Positions 1-6,517 of a DNA stretch of 7,155 nt are shown here, piece after piece. The notes below the pieces were generated by a model. That model was not told the DNA's origin. It made no database searches and saw only the letters and a program-made list of their open reading frames with translations. This DNA comes from Gammaproteobacteria bacterium. GTDB taxonomy: Bacteria > Pseudomonadota > Gammaproteobacteria > GRL18. Position numbers and translations under genes: made by a program. The stretch is taken from positions 1 through 7,155 of the forward strand of contig JAGLFC010000089.1 in assembly GCA_023144715.1 (NCBI GenBank). Direction: 5' to 3'. Positions within the stretch are counted from its first letter, which is position 1. The number at the start of each line of letters is the position of its first letter.

Positions 1-2163
1 TTTGATCCCAATATTTTTGCCGTGGCAACAGGCATTGATGAGCATAATAATTATGGGGTGGATTTTATTGAAGCCACTCGAATTATTAAACAAACACTGC
101 CTTATGCGAAAGTCTCTGGCGGTGTGTCCAATGTTTCATTCTCCTTTCGTGGTAATAATCCTGTACGTGAAGCCATTCATGCGGTCTTTTTATATCATGC
201 CATTCAAGCCGGTATGGATATGGGTATTGTCAATGCAGGTCAATTAGCCATTTATGATGATATTCCCAGTGATTTAAGAAATAAAGTGGAAGATGTGGTG
301 CTGAATCGCCCCAATAAAGAACAAAGCCCCACCGATGCCCTATTGGATATTGCTGAAACATACCGCAATGAAGCCATTGGTGGCAATAATGCCCCACAAA
401 AAGATAATGCTTGGCGTGAATTAGATGTCTCGGCTCGTTTGAGTCATGCCTTAGTGAAAGGCATTACTGAATTTATTGATGAAGATACCGAAGAAGCACG
501 GTTAGCCTATCCAGAACCTATTGAGGTGATTGAAGGGCCTTTAATGGATGGTATGAATACCGTGGGGGATCTCTTTGGTAGTGGCAGAATGTTTTTGCCT
601 CAAGTCGTCAAATCCGCTCGTGTGATGAAAAAAGCAGTCGCTTGGCTGATGCCCTTTATTGATGCTGAAAAAGAAAAAGCAAAAAGAGAAGGAAAATCCA
701 TTACCTCTAATAATGGCAAAATATTAATGGCGACCGTTAAAGGCGATGTCCATGACATTGGTAAAAATATTGTTGCTGTGGTACTGCAATGTAATAATTT
801 TGAAGTCATTGATATGGGAGTCATGGTGCCTGCCGAAGATATTCTAAGGACTGCCAAAGAACAACAATGCGATATTATTGGTCTATCCGGTTTAATTACG
901 CCCTCATTGGATGAAATGGTGCATATTGCCAAAGAAATGCAACGCCAAAATTTTACCATTCCTATTATGTTAGGTGGTGCCACTACTTCCAGTATTCATA
1001 CCGCCGTTAAAATTGAACCCGAATATAAACACCCTGTAATTCATGTCAGTGATGCTTCTCGTGCCGTAGGAGTCAGTCAAAGCTTATTATCCAATACCTT
1101 AAAAGCTGATTTTGTGAAAAAAATTGCGGATAGCTACCAAGATATTCGTGATAAAAGAAAGAAAAAAGAAAAGAAAACCAATCAAATCACCTTGGCTCAG
1201 GCACAACAAAATAAACACCCGACGGACTGGACACAGCTTGCAATTACTCAGCCCAGTTTTTTAGGCACTAAAATCTTTCTTGATTTTCCTCTGGCTGAAT
1301 TAGAAGCCCGTATCGACTGGGGACCTTTTTTTCAAACATGGGAATTAAAAGGTCGCTTCCCTGCTATTTTAGACAATGAAAAATATGGCACAGAAGCACG
1401 CAAGGTGTATCAAGATGCAAAAGATATGCTGGCTAAAATCATCCGTGAAAAATGGCTCACGGCCAATGCAATTATTGGCTTATACCCTGCCAATTCAGTC
1501 AATCATGATGATATAGAAATTTATCAGGATGATGAACGTCATCAAGTACTCACGACGGCACATTTTATACGCCAACAGATGAAAAAACCTCAAGGTAAGT
1601 ATAATCAATGTTTAGCGGATAATATTGCCCCTAAAGACAGTGGTGTGAAGGATTATATAGGCACTTTTGCTGTCACGACAGGTATCGGTATTGAACAAAA
1701 ATTAGCCGAGTTTGAACAAGAACATGATGATTATCAGTCTATTATGCTCAAAGCACTTGCAGATCGTCTTGCTGAGGCGTTTGCTGAAACCATGCACGAA
1801 CGAGTGCGTAAAGAATACTGGGGCTATGCCAGTGATGAAATCTTAGATAATCAAGCATTAATTACTGAACAATACCAAGGCATCCGCCCAGCTCCGGGTT
1901 ATCCTGCTTGCCCTGATCATACAGAGAAAGCACTTTTATGGGAGTTAATGCACGTTAAAGAAAAGACAGGTATTGAACTCACCAGTAGCTATGCCATGAT
2001 GCCAGCGGCCGCCGTATCAGGCTTTTATTTTGCTCATCCTCAGGCACGCTATTTTGGTACAGGTAAGATCCATAAGGATCAGGTTGAACATTATGCTCAA
2101 CGTAAGGGCTTATCTATTGAAAAAACCGAACGCTGGTTAGCCCCTGTGTTAAGTTATGAATAA
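1..2163 (+). CDS. metH: Cobalamin-dependent methionine synthase MetH, C-terminal part (5' end outside window)
   Basis: This enzyme transfers a methyl group from methyltetrahydrofolate via cob(I)alamin to homocysteine, giving methionine in the cytoplasm. The frame is open from base 1, so the homocysteine domain and most of the folate domain (about 508 residues by comparison with the 1227-residue E. coli protein) are missing. The 720 visible residues cover the end of the pterin-binding barrel (about 1-140, FDPNIFAVATG at the edge), the helical cap over B12 (about 140-235), the B12 Rossmann domain (about 236-385) and the AdoMet reactivation domain (about 390-720). The B12 ligand motif GDVHDIG has His at fragment residue 251 (E. 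coli His759). Ser296 and Ser302 match E. coli Ser804 and Ser810. The AdoMet motif RPAPGY lies at 629-634 and DDIEIY at 503-508. A Lys-rich linker sits near 380. The frame is intact to TAA. A GTG at base 22 is an internal valine codon, not the start. Confidence 0.98.
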   Translation, partial: FDPNIFAVATGIDEHNNYGVDFIEATRIIKQTLPYAKVSGGVSNVSFSFRGNNPVREAIHAVFLYHAIQAGMDMGIVNAGQLAIYDDIPSDLRNKVEDVVLNRPNKEQSPTDALLDIAETYRNEAIGGNNAPQKDNAWRELDVSARLSHALVKGITEFIDEDTEEARLAYPEPIEVIEGPLMDGMNTVGDLFGSGRMFLPQVVKSARVMKKAVAWLMPFIDAEKEKAKREGKSITSNNGKILMATVKGDVHDIGKNIVAVVLQCNNFEVIDMGVMVPAEDILRTAKEQQCDIIGLSGLITPSLDEMVHIAKEMQRQNFTIPIMLGGATTSSIHTAVKIEPEYKHPVIHVSDASRAVGVSQSLLSNTLKADFVKKIADSYQDIRDKRKKKEKKTNQITLAQAQQNKHPTDWTQLAITQPSFLGTKIFLDFPLAELEARIDWGPFFQTWELKGRFPAILDNEKYGTEARKVYQDAKDMLAKIIREKWLTANAIIGLYPANSVNHDDIEIYQDDERHQVLTTAHFIRQQMKKPQGKYNQCLADNIAPKDSGVKDYIGTFAVTTGIGIEQKLAEFEQEHDDYQSIMLKALADRLAEAFAETMHERVRKEYWGYASDEILDNQALITEQYQGIRPAPGYPACPDHTEKALLWELMHVKEKTGIELTSSYAMMPAAAVSGFYFAHPQARYFGTGKIHKDQVEHYAQRKGLSIEKTERWLAPVLSYE

Positions 2164-2164
2164 A

Positions 2165-2195
2165 AACAGAAGATCTCTTTTAAGATCAGTCTGTT
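2165..2195 (+). terminator. Stem-loop just after metH, possible weak terminator
   Basis: Two bases after the metH stop codon, AACAGA (2165-2170) pairs with TCTGTT (2190-2195) and GATCT (2172-2176) pairs with AGATC (2183-2187). The loop is CTTTTA and there is a small asymmetric bulge (A against AG). The position fits the end of the metH transcript. No run of T follows the stem, so it may be a 3'-end stabilising hairpin or a poor intrinsic terminator. The stem is seen directly; the function is inferred. Confidence 0.45.
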
Positions 2196-2225
2196 AGAAT
2201 ACATGAATTATCACTTAATTTCAGG

Positions 2226-2231
2226 TATAAT
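2226..2231 (+). promoter_or_regulatory. Probable sigma70 -10 box for xthA and the genes after it
   Basis: A perfect TATAAT stands 33 bases before the xthA start codon, in the only sizeable gap on the plus strand. No good -35 hexamer lies 16-18 bases upstream (the sequence there is close to TGAATT), and there is no TG extension. The promoter may therefore be weak or activator-dependent. The expected start of transcription, near 2238, falls just before a run of seven T (2240-2246). Confidence 0.45.
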
Positions 2232-2264
2232 AACGCCTCTTTTTTTGAGTCAAAGAAGTTCCTT

Positions 2265-3044
2265 ATGAAAATTATTTCTGCCAATCTCAATGGTATACGT
2301 GCCGCAGCAAAAAAAGGTTTTTTTGATTGGATGCTGAAAGAAGATCCTGATGTGGTGTGTATTCAAGAAACCAAGGCTCAGATCGATCAATTAGATGATC
2401 CTATTTTTTCTCCTAAGGCTTATCATCGTTATTTTTTTGATGCTCAAAAAAAAGGCTATAGTGGTACTGCTATTTATTCTAAAATATTACCATCAACGGT
2501 GACTTCAGGTCTGGGTTGGGAAGTGGCTGATAATGAGGGTCGTTATATTCAAGTAGATTATGCTGATCTGTCTATTGCTTCACTGTATTTACCCTCTGGC
2601 TCGTCTAAGGAAGAACGACAAATTTTAAAAATGGAATTTTTAGAACAACTAACCCCTATTATTAAAGAAATGGCACAGAGCCAACGCCAATATATTCTTT
2701 GCGGTGATTGGAATATTGTGCATAAAAGAATTGATATTAAAAATTTTAATGGTAATAAAAAACGCTCAGGTTGCCTACCTGAAGAACGTGCTTGGATGGA
2801 TGATTTATTGGGTGATACCATTGGTATGCGTGATGCTTTTAGAGTACTCAACCAAGAAGCCGATCAATATACTTGGTGGTCTAATCGTGGACAAGCGTGG
2901 GCTAATAATACGGGTTGGCGTATTGATTACCAAATTATTTCCCCTTCACTGGTGCCTTTATTAGAATCAACCTCCATTTATAAAGAGCAACGTTTTTCTG
3001 ATCATGCCCCTATTATAATGACTTATAAAAAAAATATTGTGTAA
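2265..3044 (+). CDS. xthA: Exodeoxyribonuclease III / AP endonuclease, Crc-like subfamily with intact active site
   Basis: This is a 259-residue member of the exonuclease/endonuclease/phosphatase fold. It should cut DNA 5' of abasic sites and digest 3' ends during base excision repair. Active-site residues are visible in order: N7 in the first strand, E35 in QETK (metal ligand), Y108 in YLPSG, D148 and N150 in GDWN, and D246-H247 in SDHAP. Length, N-terminus (MKIISANLNGIRAA) and the C-terminal part (QYTWW, GWRIDYQ) resemble the Pseudomonas regulator Crc more than E. coli XthA. From memory, Crc has lost the catalytic GDWN and SDHAP residues, whereas this protein keeps them, so I call it an enzyme. 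The ATG is preceded by a weak AAGAAG at 2253-2258. It appears to be the first gene of a four-gene run; the next gene starts 27 nt later. Confidence 0.93.
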   Translation: MKIISANLNGIRAAAKKGFFDWMLKEDPDVVCIQETKAQIDQLDDPIFSPKAYHRYFFDAQKKGYSGTAIYSKILPSTVTSGLGWEVADNEGRYIQVDYADLSIASLYLPSGSSKEERQILKMEFLEQLTPIIKEMAQSQRQYILCGDWNIVHKRIDIKNFNGNKKRSGCLPEERAWMDDLLGDTIGMRDAFRVLNQEADQYTWWSNRGQAWANNTGWRIDYQIISPSLVPLLESTSIYKEQRFSDHAPIIMTYKKNIV

Positions 3045-3071
3045 GTATTCCAAGGATTATAAAAAACGACT

Positions 3072-3761
3072 ATGCCTATTGAAATCTCTTATATTACTGC
3101 TTTTTTTGCAGGTTTACTCGGTGGTGTCCACTGTTTGGGAATGTGTGGCGGTATTGTCGGTGCTTTAACATTTGGTGTCCATAAAGATAAGCAATCGGCT
3201 AATCTCTTACCTTATATTTTAGCCTATAATAGCGGTCGTTTATTCAGTTATACTTTAGCAGGTGTCCTTGTCGGTGGGATCAGTAGTTTAGCCACTAATT
3301 TACCTGTATTGCACGATGTACAATATATCTTACAAATTTTTGCCGCCTTATTTATGATTGCCTTAGGTCTTTATATTGGTGGTTGGTGGTTTGGTCTACG
3401 AAAAATTGAAAAAGCAGGGGGTATTATTTGGAAAAAAATAGAGCCTATTAGTCGTCGTTTTATTCCTGTAAAATCCCCTTTTCAAGCGTTTATTTTGGGT
3501 ACATTATGGGGCTGGTTGCCTTGTGGATTGGTCTATACTATTTTAATTTGGTCTATTTCAACAGGGAGTGCGATTGAGGGCGGTTTAATGATGATCAGTT
3601 TTGGACTAGGCACATTGCCTTTATTGCTTGCCATGGGTATTTTTGCCACAAGCTTAAATAATGCGATTCAAAAAAATTGGGTCAGAGCCGTTGCAGGTGC
3701 TATTATTATTTCCTTTGGTGTTTTTTCATTATTTAATCTTAGTCTGCGCTTACAAGCTTAA
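3072..3761 (+). CDS. TauE/SafE-type (UreH/DsbD-like) six-helix inner-membrane protein
   Basis: This is a 229-residue integral membrane protein with about six hydrophobic segments, near residues 5-27, 47-72, 84-108, 137-158, 167-193 and 205-225. Helix 1 carries GGVHCLGMCGG with C21 and C25, and helix 4 carries GWLPCGLVY with C151. These motifs mark the group annotated as sulfite exporter TauE/SafE, related to the DsbD/CcdA transmembrane domain. In many proteobacteria such genes lie beside cbb3 oxidase assembly genes (ccoI, ccoS), suggesting a role in metal or thiol handling for cytochrome biogenesis, but the substrate is not established and none of those genes is in this window. The only cysteines I see are these three. 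ATG at 3072 is the first start after an in-frame stop at 3060-3062; AAGGA at 3052-3056 is rather far upstream. Probably co-transcribed with xthA and csiV. Confidence 0.85.
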   Translation: MPIEISYITAFFAGLLGGVHCLGMCGGIVGALTFGVHKDKQSANLLPYILAYNSGRLFSYTLAGVLVGGISSLATNLPVLHDVQYILQIFAALFMIALGLYIGGWWFGLRKIEKAGGIIWKKIEPISRRFIPVKSPFQAFILGTLWGWLPCGLVYTILIWSISTGSAIEGGLMMISFGLGTLPLLLAMGIFATSLNNAIQKNWVRAVAGAIIISFGVFSLFNLSLRLQA

Positions 3762-3783
3762 CGATTATAGAACAAGAGTAATT

Positions 3784-4431
3784 ATGTCTATTATAAAAAA
3801 GAGCATTTATTTTACACTTTTATTGGGCTTCAATTTACCCCTCTATGCTGGACAGTATAGCGTTGAGATTGTTTTATTTAAGCAATTAAACACACAAGGA
3901 ATACACAGTGAATATTGGAATCGACCTGAACTTATAAGCAATACCATCGATATAAATGCTGACCAAACTCACTTAAATAATGATCAGTCTGCTTGGGCAG
4001 AATATAATCTACAAAATCAACAATTTTTACCCATGTCTGATGGTATTAGTGAACTACCCAATCAATATTACACCTTAAATAGTTCAGCGGATCATCTTCG
4101 TTATTCTCCAAATTATCAATTACTGGCTCACTTTGGGTGGATTCAAAAATCTCGATCTAAACAAAGTGCCTTACCTATTCGACTCATTCATGATAAACTG
4201 ACTTCTGATATTATTCCATCAGGTGAACTCAAGCTCTACATCTCTCGTTTTCTTCATATACAAGTCGATCTAAAAGCCACACAATGTATCACCTCTCATG
4301 TCGATCCTCAGACATGTGACACTCATATTTATACCTTTAAACAAAATCGAAAAATGCGCAGTCAAGAATTACATTATCTGGACAATCCTGTCTTTGGAAT
4401 GCTTATTTATATCACTCCATTTAGCTCATAA
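3784..4431 (+). CDS. csiV: CsiV-family periplasmic peptidoglycan-binding protein
   Basis: This is a 215-residue exported protein. The first 22 residues form a signal peptide: positive SIIKK, a hydrophobic core, then cleavage expected after LYA (residue 22). The mature part opens with QYSVEIVLFKQ and ends with the block MRSQELHYLDNPVFGMLIYITPF (191-213, given here in part: MRSQELHYLD, then NPVFGML), the hallmark of the CsiV family (formerly DUF2803), described in Vibrio as needed for cell shape and growth with certain D-amino acids. A central stretch (about 50-110) is polar and variable. C168 and C178 could form a disulfide in the periplasm. The open frame extends back to 3661 inside the previous gene, but ATG 3784 is chosen because it gives a proper signal peptide and follows AAGAG (3774-3778). 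It starts 22 nt after the TauE-like gene. Family assignment is firm; the molecular role here is inferred. Confidence 0.86.
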   Translation: MSIIKKSIYFTLLLGFNLPLYAGQYSVEIVLFKQLNTQGIHSEYWNRPELISNTIDINADQTHLNNDQSAWAEYNLQNQQFLPMSDGISELPNQYYTLNSSADHLRYSPNYQLLAHFGWIQKSRSKQSALPIRLIHDKLTSDIIPSGELKLYISRFLHIQVDLKATQCITSHVDPQTCDTHIYTFKQNRKMRSQELHYLDNPVFGMLIYITPFSS

Positions 4432-4445
4432 TTAAGGCTCAACAC

Positions 4446-5276
4446 ATGATCAATATTGGACAAATTCACAGTCTTAGCGTCATCAAATTTCTTAGTTTTG
4501 GTGCCTATTTGGATGCGGATGAATTAGGTGAAGTCTTACTGCCAAATAAGTTTATCCCAGAAGATCTTTCTGTGGATGATACCATTGATGTCTTTCTTTA
4601 TTTTGACTCAGAAGATCGACTGATTGCCACCACACAAACGCCTAAAGCCCGTGTGGGTGAATTTGCTTATCTAAAAGTGGTCGAAAGTAATCGTGTGGGT
4701 GCTTTTTTAGACTGGGGGCTGGATAAAGATTTACTCGTTCCCTTTTCAGAACAACAATACCCTATGCAAGAAGGAGATTCTTACCTCGTTTATTTATATA
4801 TTGATAAAATTGATGGTCGGATTGTTGCCTCAGCAAAGTTAGATAAGTTTGTTAAAGAAGAAAGTATATATGATTTTAAGCCACAACAAAGTGTGGATTT
4901 GATCATAGCCAATAGTACTGAATTGGGTTATAAAGCAATTATCAATCATCATTGCTGGGGTGTTTTGTATAAAAATGAAGTCTTTCAACGGTTAAGTTTT
5001 GGGCAAAGCATTAAAGGCTTTATTAAAAATGTACGTTCGGATGGTAAAATTGATTTAATTTTGCAAAATGGGCAAATCAGTCGAAATAAAGAGGCAGAAA
5101 AAATTGTAAATTATTTGAAAAATAAAAATGGTTTTGCCCCTGTACATGATAAATCAAGTCCTGAACTCATCAAAAAATTATTTTCTATGAGTAAAGGTGC
5201 ATTTAAAAAAGCTATTGGTCAGTTATATAAACAAAAAGTGATTCGTATAGATAAGAGTGGCATTTATTTAAACTAG
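4446..5276 (+). CDS. cvfB: CvfB-family S1-domain RNA-binding protein
   Basis: This is a 276-residue cytoplasmic protein with the layout of the CvfB/YitL family: an S1-like domain at about 1-62, a second S1 domain at about 68-132 (VGEFAYLKVVESNRVGAFLDW is its diagnostic strand-turn-strand), a third at about 145-208, and a winged-helix domain at about 215-276 ending IRIDKSGIYLN. CvfB was described as a virulence regulator in Staphylococcus aureus, and the pneumococcal homologue binds RNA through its S1 and winged-helix parts. The target in this organism is unknown. ATG at 4446 follows TAAGG (4433-4437) at good spacing, 14 nt after csiV, so it is probably the last gene of the run. Its TAG stop (5274-5276) overlaps the stop codon of the convergent gene, and no terminator is seen right after it. 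Confidence 0.88.
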   Translation: MINIGQIHSLSVIKFLSFGAYLDADELGEVLLPNKFIPEDLSVDDTIDVFLYFDSEDRLIATTQTPKARVGEFAYLKVVESNRVGAFLDWGLDKDLLVPFSEQQYPMQEGDSYLVYLYIDKIDGRIVASAKLDKFVKEESIYDFKPQQSVDLIIANSTELGYKAIINHHCWGVLYKNEVFQRLSFGQSIKGFIKNVRSDGKIDLILQNGQISRNKEAEKIVNYLKNKNGFAPVHDKSSPELIKKLFSMSKGAFKKAIGQLYKQKVIRIDKSGIYLN

Positions 5277-5680
5277 TGGAAACGCCAAGGCTTAGAGGGT
5301 GAAGAATCGGTTTGATAAATACGTGTTACTCCTGTTTTTTCTGAGCTATTTTCTAGTTCTAATAGTTCAAAAAGATCTTCAATCTGTTGCTTAAAAGCAT
5401 GTTCTTCTGCACTTAAAGGATTGTTATCCGTACCTTCTCGACCTATTTTTATTTTTTTACCATTTAAAAAGGCAGAAATTTTGGGTGAGTCCGTTTTATC
5501 TTCATCACTTTTTTTAACGGTAATCGCTTCTTTTTTATCATGGTTTGATTTAGATGATTTTCTACCCATTAGCTCTGAAAAAAAATCATCAGGCAAAATA
5601 ATATTTGATTCTATACTACTGAGTGCCTGCTCATCGTGAACAATCCAATCATCTGGATTATAGTCAATTTTTTGTCCCAT
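5273..5680 (-). CDS. Hypothetical small acidic protein of unknown function
   Basis: I do not recognise this 135-residue protein. It is charged (about 26 Asp/Glu against 19 Lys/Arg), has no cysteine, no signal peptide and no membrane segment, so it is probably cytoplasmic. It has three parts: an N-terminal segment (1-40, NPDDWIVHDEQ and LPDDFFSELMG), a Ser/Lys/Asp-rich stretch likely to be disordered (41-66), and a C-terminal segment (67-115) with ISAFLNGKKIKIG and a helix rich in Glu and Leu (about 90-112), before a tail ending KPWRFH. ATG at 5680 follows GGA about ten bases upstream, and an extended -10 promoter lies 38 bases upstream. Coding is supported by these signals and by the tight fit against cvfB. 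It lies 76 nt downstream of the response regulator in the same direction, so a link to that system is possible but unproven. Confidence 0.72.
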   Translation of the reverse strand: MGQKIDYNPDDWIVHDEQALSSIESNIILPDDFFSELMGRKSSKSNHDKKEAITVKKSDEDKTDSPKISAFLNGKKIKIGREGTDNNPLSAEEHAFKQQIEDLFELLELENSSEKTGVTRIYQTDSSPSKPWRFH

Positions 5681-5717
5681 AAATTAGTCATCCATTTATT
5701 AATTGTGTAAATTACTC

Positions 5718-5726
5718 ATTATAACA
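5718..5726 (-). promoter_or_regulatory. Extended -10 promoter for the small acidic protein gene
   Basis: On the minus strand the bases read TGTTATAAT, a perfect TATAAT with the TGn extension, 38 bases before the ATG at 5680. The -35 region (near GAGCAA at 17-base spacing) is poor, as is common for extended -10 promoters. It suggests that the small gene can be transcribed independently of the regulator genes upstream. Confidence 0.5.
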
Positions 5727-5730
5727 TTGC

Positions 5731-5743
5731 CAATAATATATTG
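5731..5743. repeat. Short dyad next to the minus-strand promoter
   Basis: CAATA (5731-5735) and TATTG (5739-5743) form a perfect inverted repeat around ATA, in the spacer to -35 region of the promoter for the small acidic protein. The placement is what an operator would have, but in such AT-rich DNA a 5-base arm may arise by chance. Confidence 0.25.
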
Positions 5744-5756
5744 CTCTCATCAATTT

Positions 5757-6470
5757 TTAAAGGGGATCTTTTTTTAAATAATACCCTAATCCGTAAGTAT
5801 TTTTTATGACAGTAGGAGGAAGTTTTGATCGTAATTTTTTGATGACCGATTTAATGGAGGCTTCACTGTATTTTTGATTATGATTTGCTTCTAAAAACGC
5901 AGCAAAAATTTGTTGATAACTGGTTTTTTTATGATGACTATTAATCAATAATTCTAACAAAATTTTTTCTTTTTTTGTAAGTGAAATAATGTCATTGTTA
6001 CAAAATAGCTCTCTTTTAATAGGATGCCAACAATAGGACTGTTCTTCAATCTGCCATAATTTAACATAATCTGTATGGTGTAATTCAGAGGCAAGTTTTA
6101 ATAATGCTTGATTAAATTGTTGTTTACTGACAGGCTTTTCAAGATAGGTAATTAAGTCCAATTCTATTGCTTTAAAGAGTGTTTGCTTATCATTACGAGC
6201 CGATAATAAAATTATTTTTGTATGTTTATCTTCTTTACGAATACTCTCACAAACCTCTAAACCATTGATTAAAGGCATATTAATATCCAACACAACGATA
6301 TCAGGTTTATTATTATAATATACATCTAAGGCTTGTTGACCATTTTCAACAATATACAGAGTATTAAAATAATGCTGAAAATAGTGTTCATACAAGGTTC
6401 GAGAGACACTATCATCTTCTGCATATAATAGGCTCATATTTTGAAAAAAAGTATTCAATTGAATAGACAC
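5757..6470 (-). CDS. OmpR-type response regulator (receiver plus winged helix), GTG start
   Basis: This is a 237-residue two-component transcription factor. The receiver domain (about 11-125) has the acidic pocket E18-D19-D20, the phosphoacceptor D62 in VVLDINMP, S90 as the switch Ser/Thr, and K112 in LEKP. A winged-helix DNA-binding domain of the OmpR type follows (about 150-235): LTKKEKILLELL, a recognition helix around SEASIKSVIKKLRSKL, and the wing NTYGLGYYL. The start is GTG at 6470, because AGGGA lies seven bases before it; the alternative ATG at 6437 (residue 12) has no ribosome binding site. It begins 38 nt after the stop of the hybrid kinase fragment, so the kinase probably phosphorylates it through its HPt domain. 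Signal and target genes cannot be read from the window. It is a typical member of its family, with a short linker between domains. Confidence 0.93.
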   Translation of the reverse strand: MSIQLNTFFQNMSLLYAEDDSVSRTLYEHYFQHYFNTLYIVENGQQALDVYYNNKPDIVVLDINMPLINGLEVCESIRKEDKHTKIILLSARNDKQTLFKAIELDLITYLEKPVSKQQFNQALLKLASELHHTDYVKLWQIEEQSYCWHPIKRELFCNNDIISLTKKEKILLELLINSHHKKTSYQQIFAAFLEANHNQKYSEASIKSVIKKLRSKLPPTVIKNTYGLGYYLKKDPL

Positions 6471-6484
6471 TTAACGTCCCTGAT
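6471..6484 (-). promoter_or_regulatory. Ribosome binding site that fixes the GTG start of the response regulator
   Basis: Read on the minus strand, the bases before the GTG at 6470 include AGGGA followed by six or seven bases (CGTTAA), a good Shine-Dalgarno spacing. Upstream of the next in-frame ATG (6437) the sequence is T-rich and A-rich with no such motif. This supports the longer, GTG-initiated protein. Confidence 0.65.
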
Positions 6485-6493
6485 TTTGTTTAT

Positions 6494-6517
6494 ATTAAAT
6501 GATTTAATTTAATCATT
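6494..6517. repeat. Overlapping AT-rich palindromes between kinase and regulator genes
   Basis: ATTAAAT-G-ATTTAAT is a perfect 15-base palindrome at 6494-6508, ending right at the kinase stop codon. It overlaps a second inverted repeat, AATGATT (6498-6504) with AATCATT (6511-6517) around a six-base loop. The stems contain almost no G or C, so a terminator is unlikely; a protein-binding site, or chance in AT-rich DNA, are the alternatives. Confidence 0.35.

Noticed and set aside
600..983. Minus-strand open frame of 127 codons inside metH
   Set aside because: It lies opposite the strongly conserved B12 domain of MetH; its translation resembles no family and it has no start signals.
2309..2324. 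A7-GG-T7 tract early in xthA, considered as a phase-variation or slippage site
   Set aside because: It encodes the ordinary AKKGFFD segment, similar homopolymers abound in this AT-rich DNA, and exonuclease III is not a typical phase-variable gene.
2558..2964. Open frames on both strands inside xthA
   Set aside because: They are shadows of the well-supported exonuclease gene in other frames.
3661..3783. Upstream extension of the csiV reading frame into the TauE-like gene
   Set aside because: It would overlap the previous gene by about 100 bases and bury the signal peptide; ATG 3784 has a ribosome binding site and a clean signal sequence.
5421..5639. Plus-strand open frame of 72 codons opposite the small acidic protein
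   Set aside because: It is the complement of the acidic protein gene and shows no start signal; the minus-strand gene has a promoter, ribosome binding site and better fit to its neighbours.
5681..5756. Search for an intrinsic terminator after the response regulator
   Set aside because: No GC-rich stem followed by a T-run (in minus-strand direction) is present; only the short AT-rich dyad is seen.
6437..6437. ATG at residue 12 as start of the response regulator
   Set aside because: It has no Shine-Dalgarno motif, whereas the upstream GTG has AGGGA at good spacing. The receiver fold begins right after residue 12, so both remain possible.
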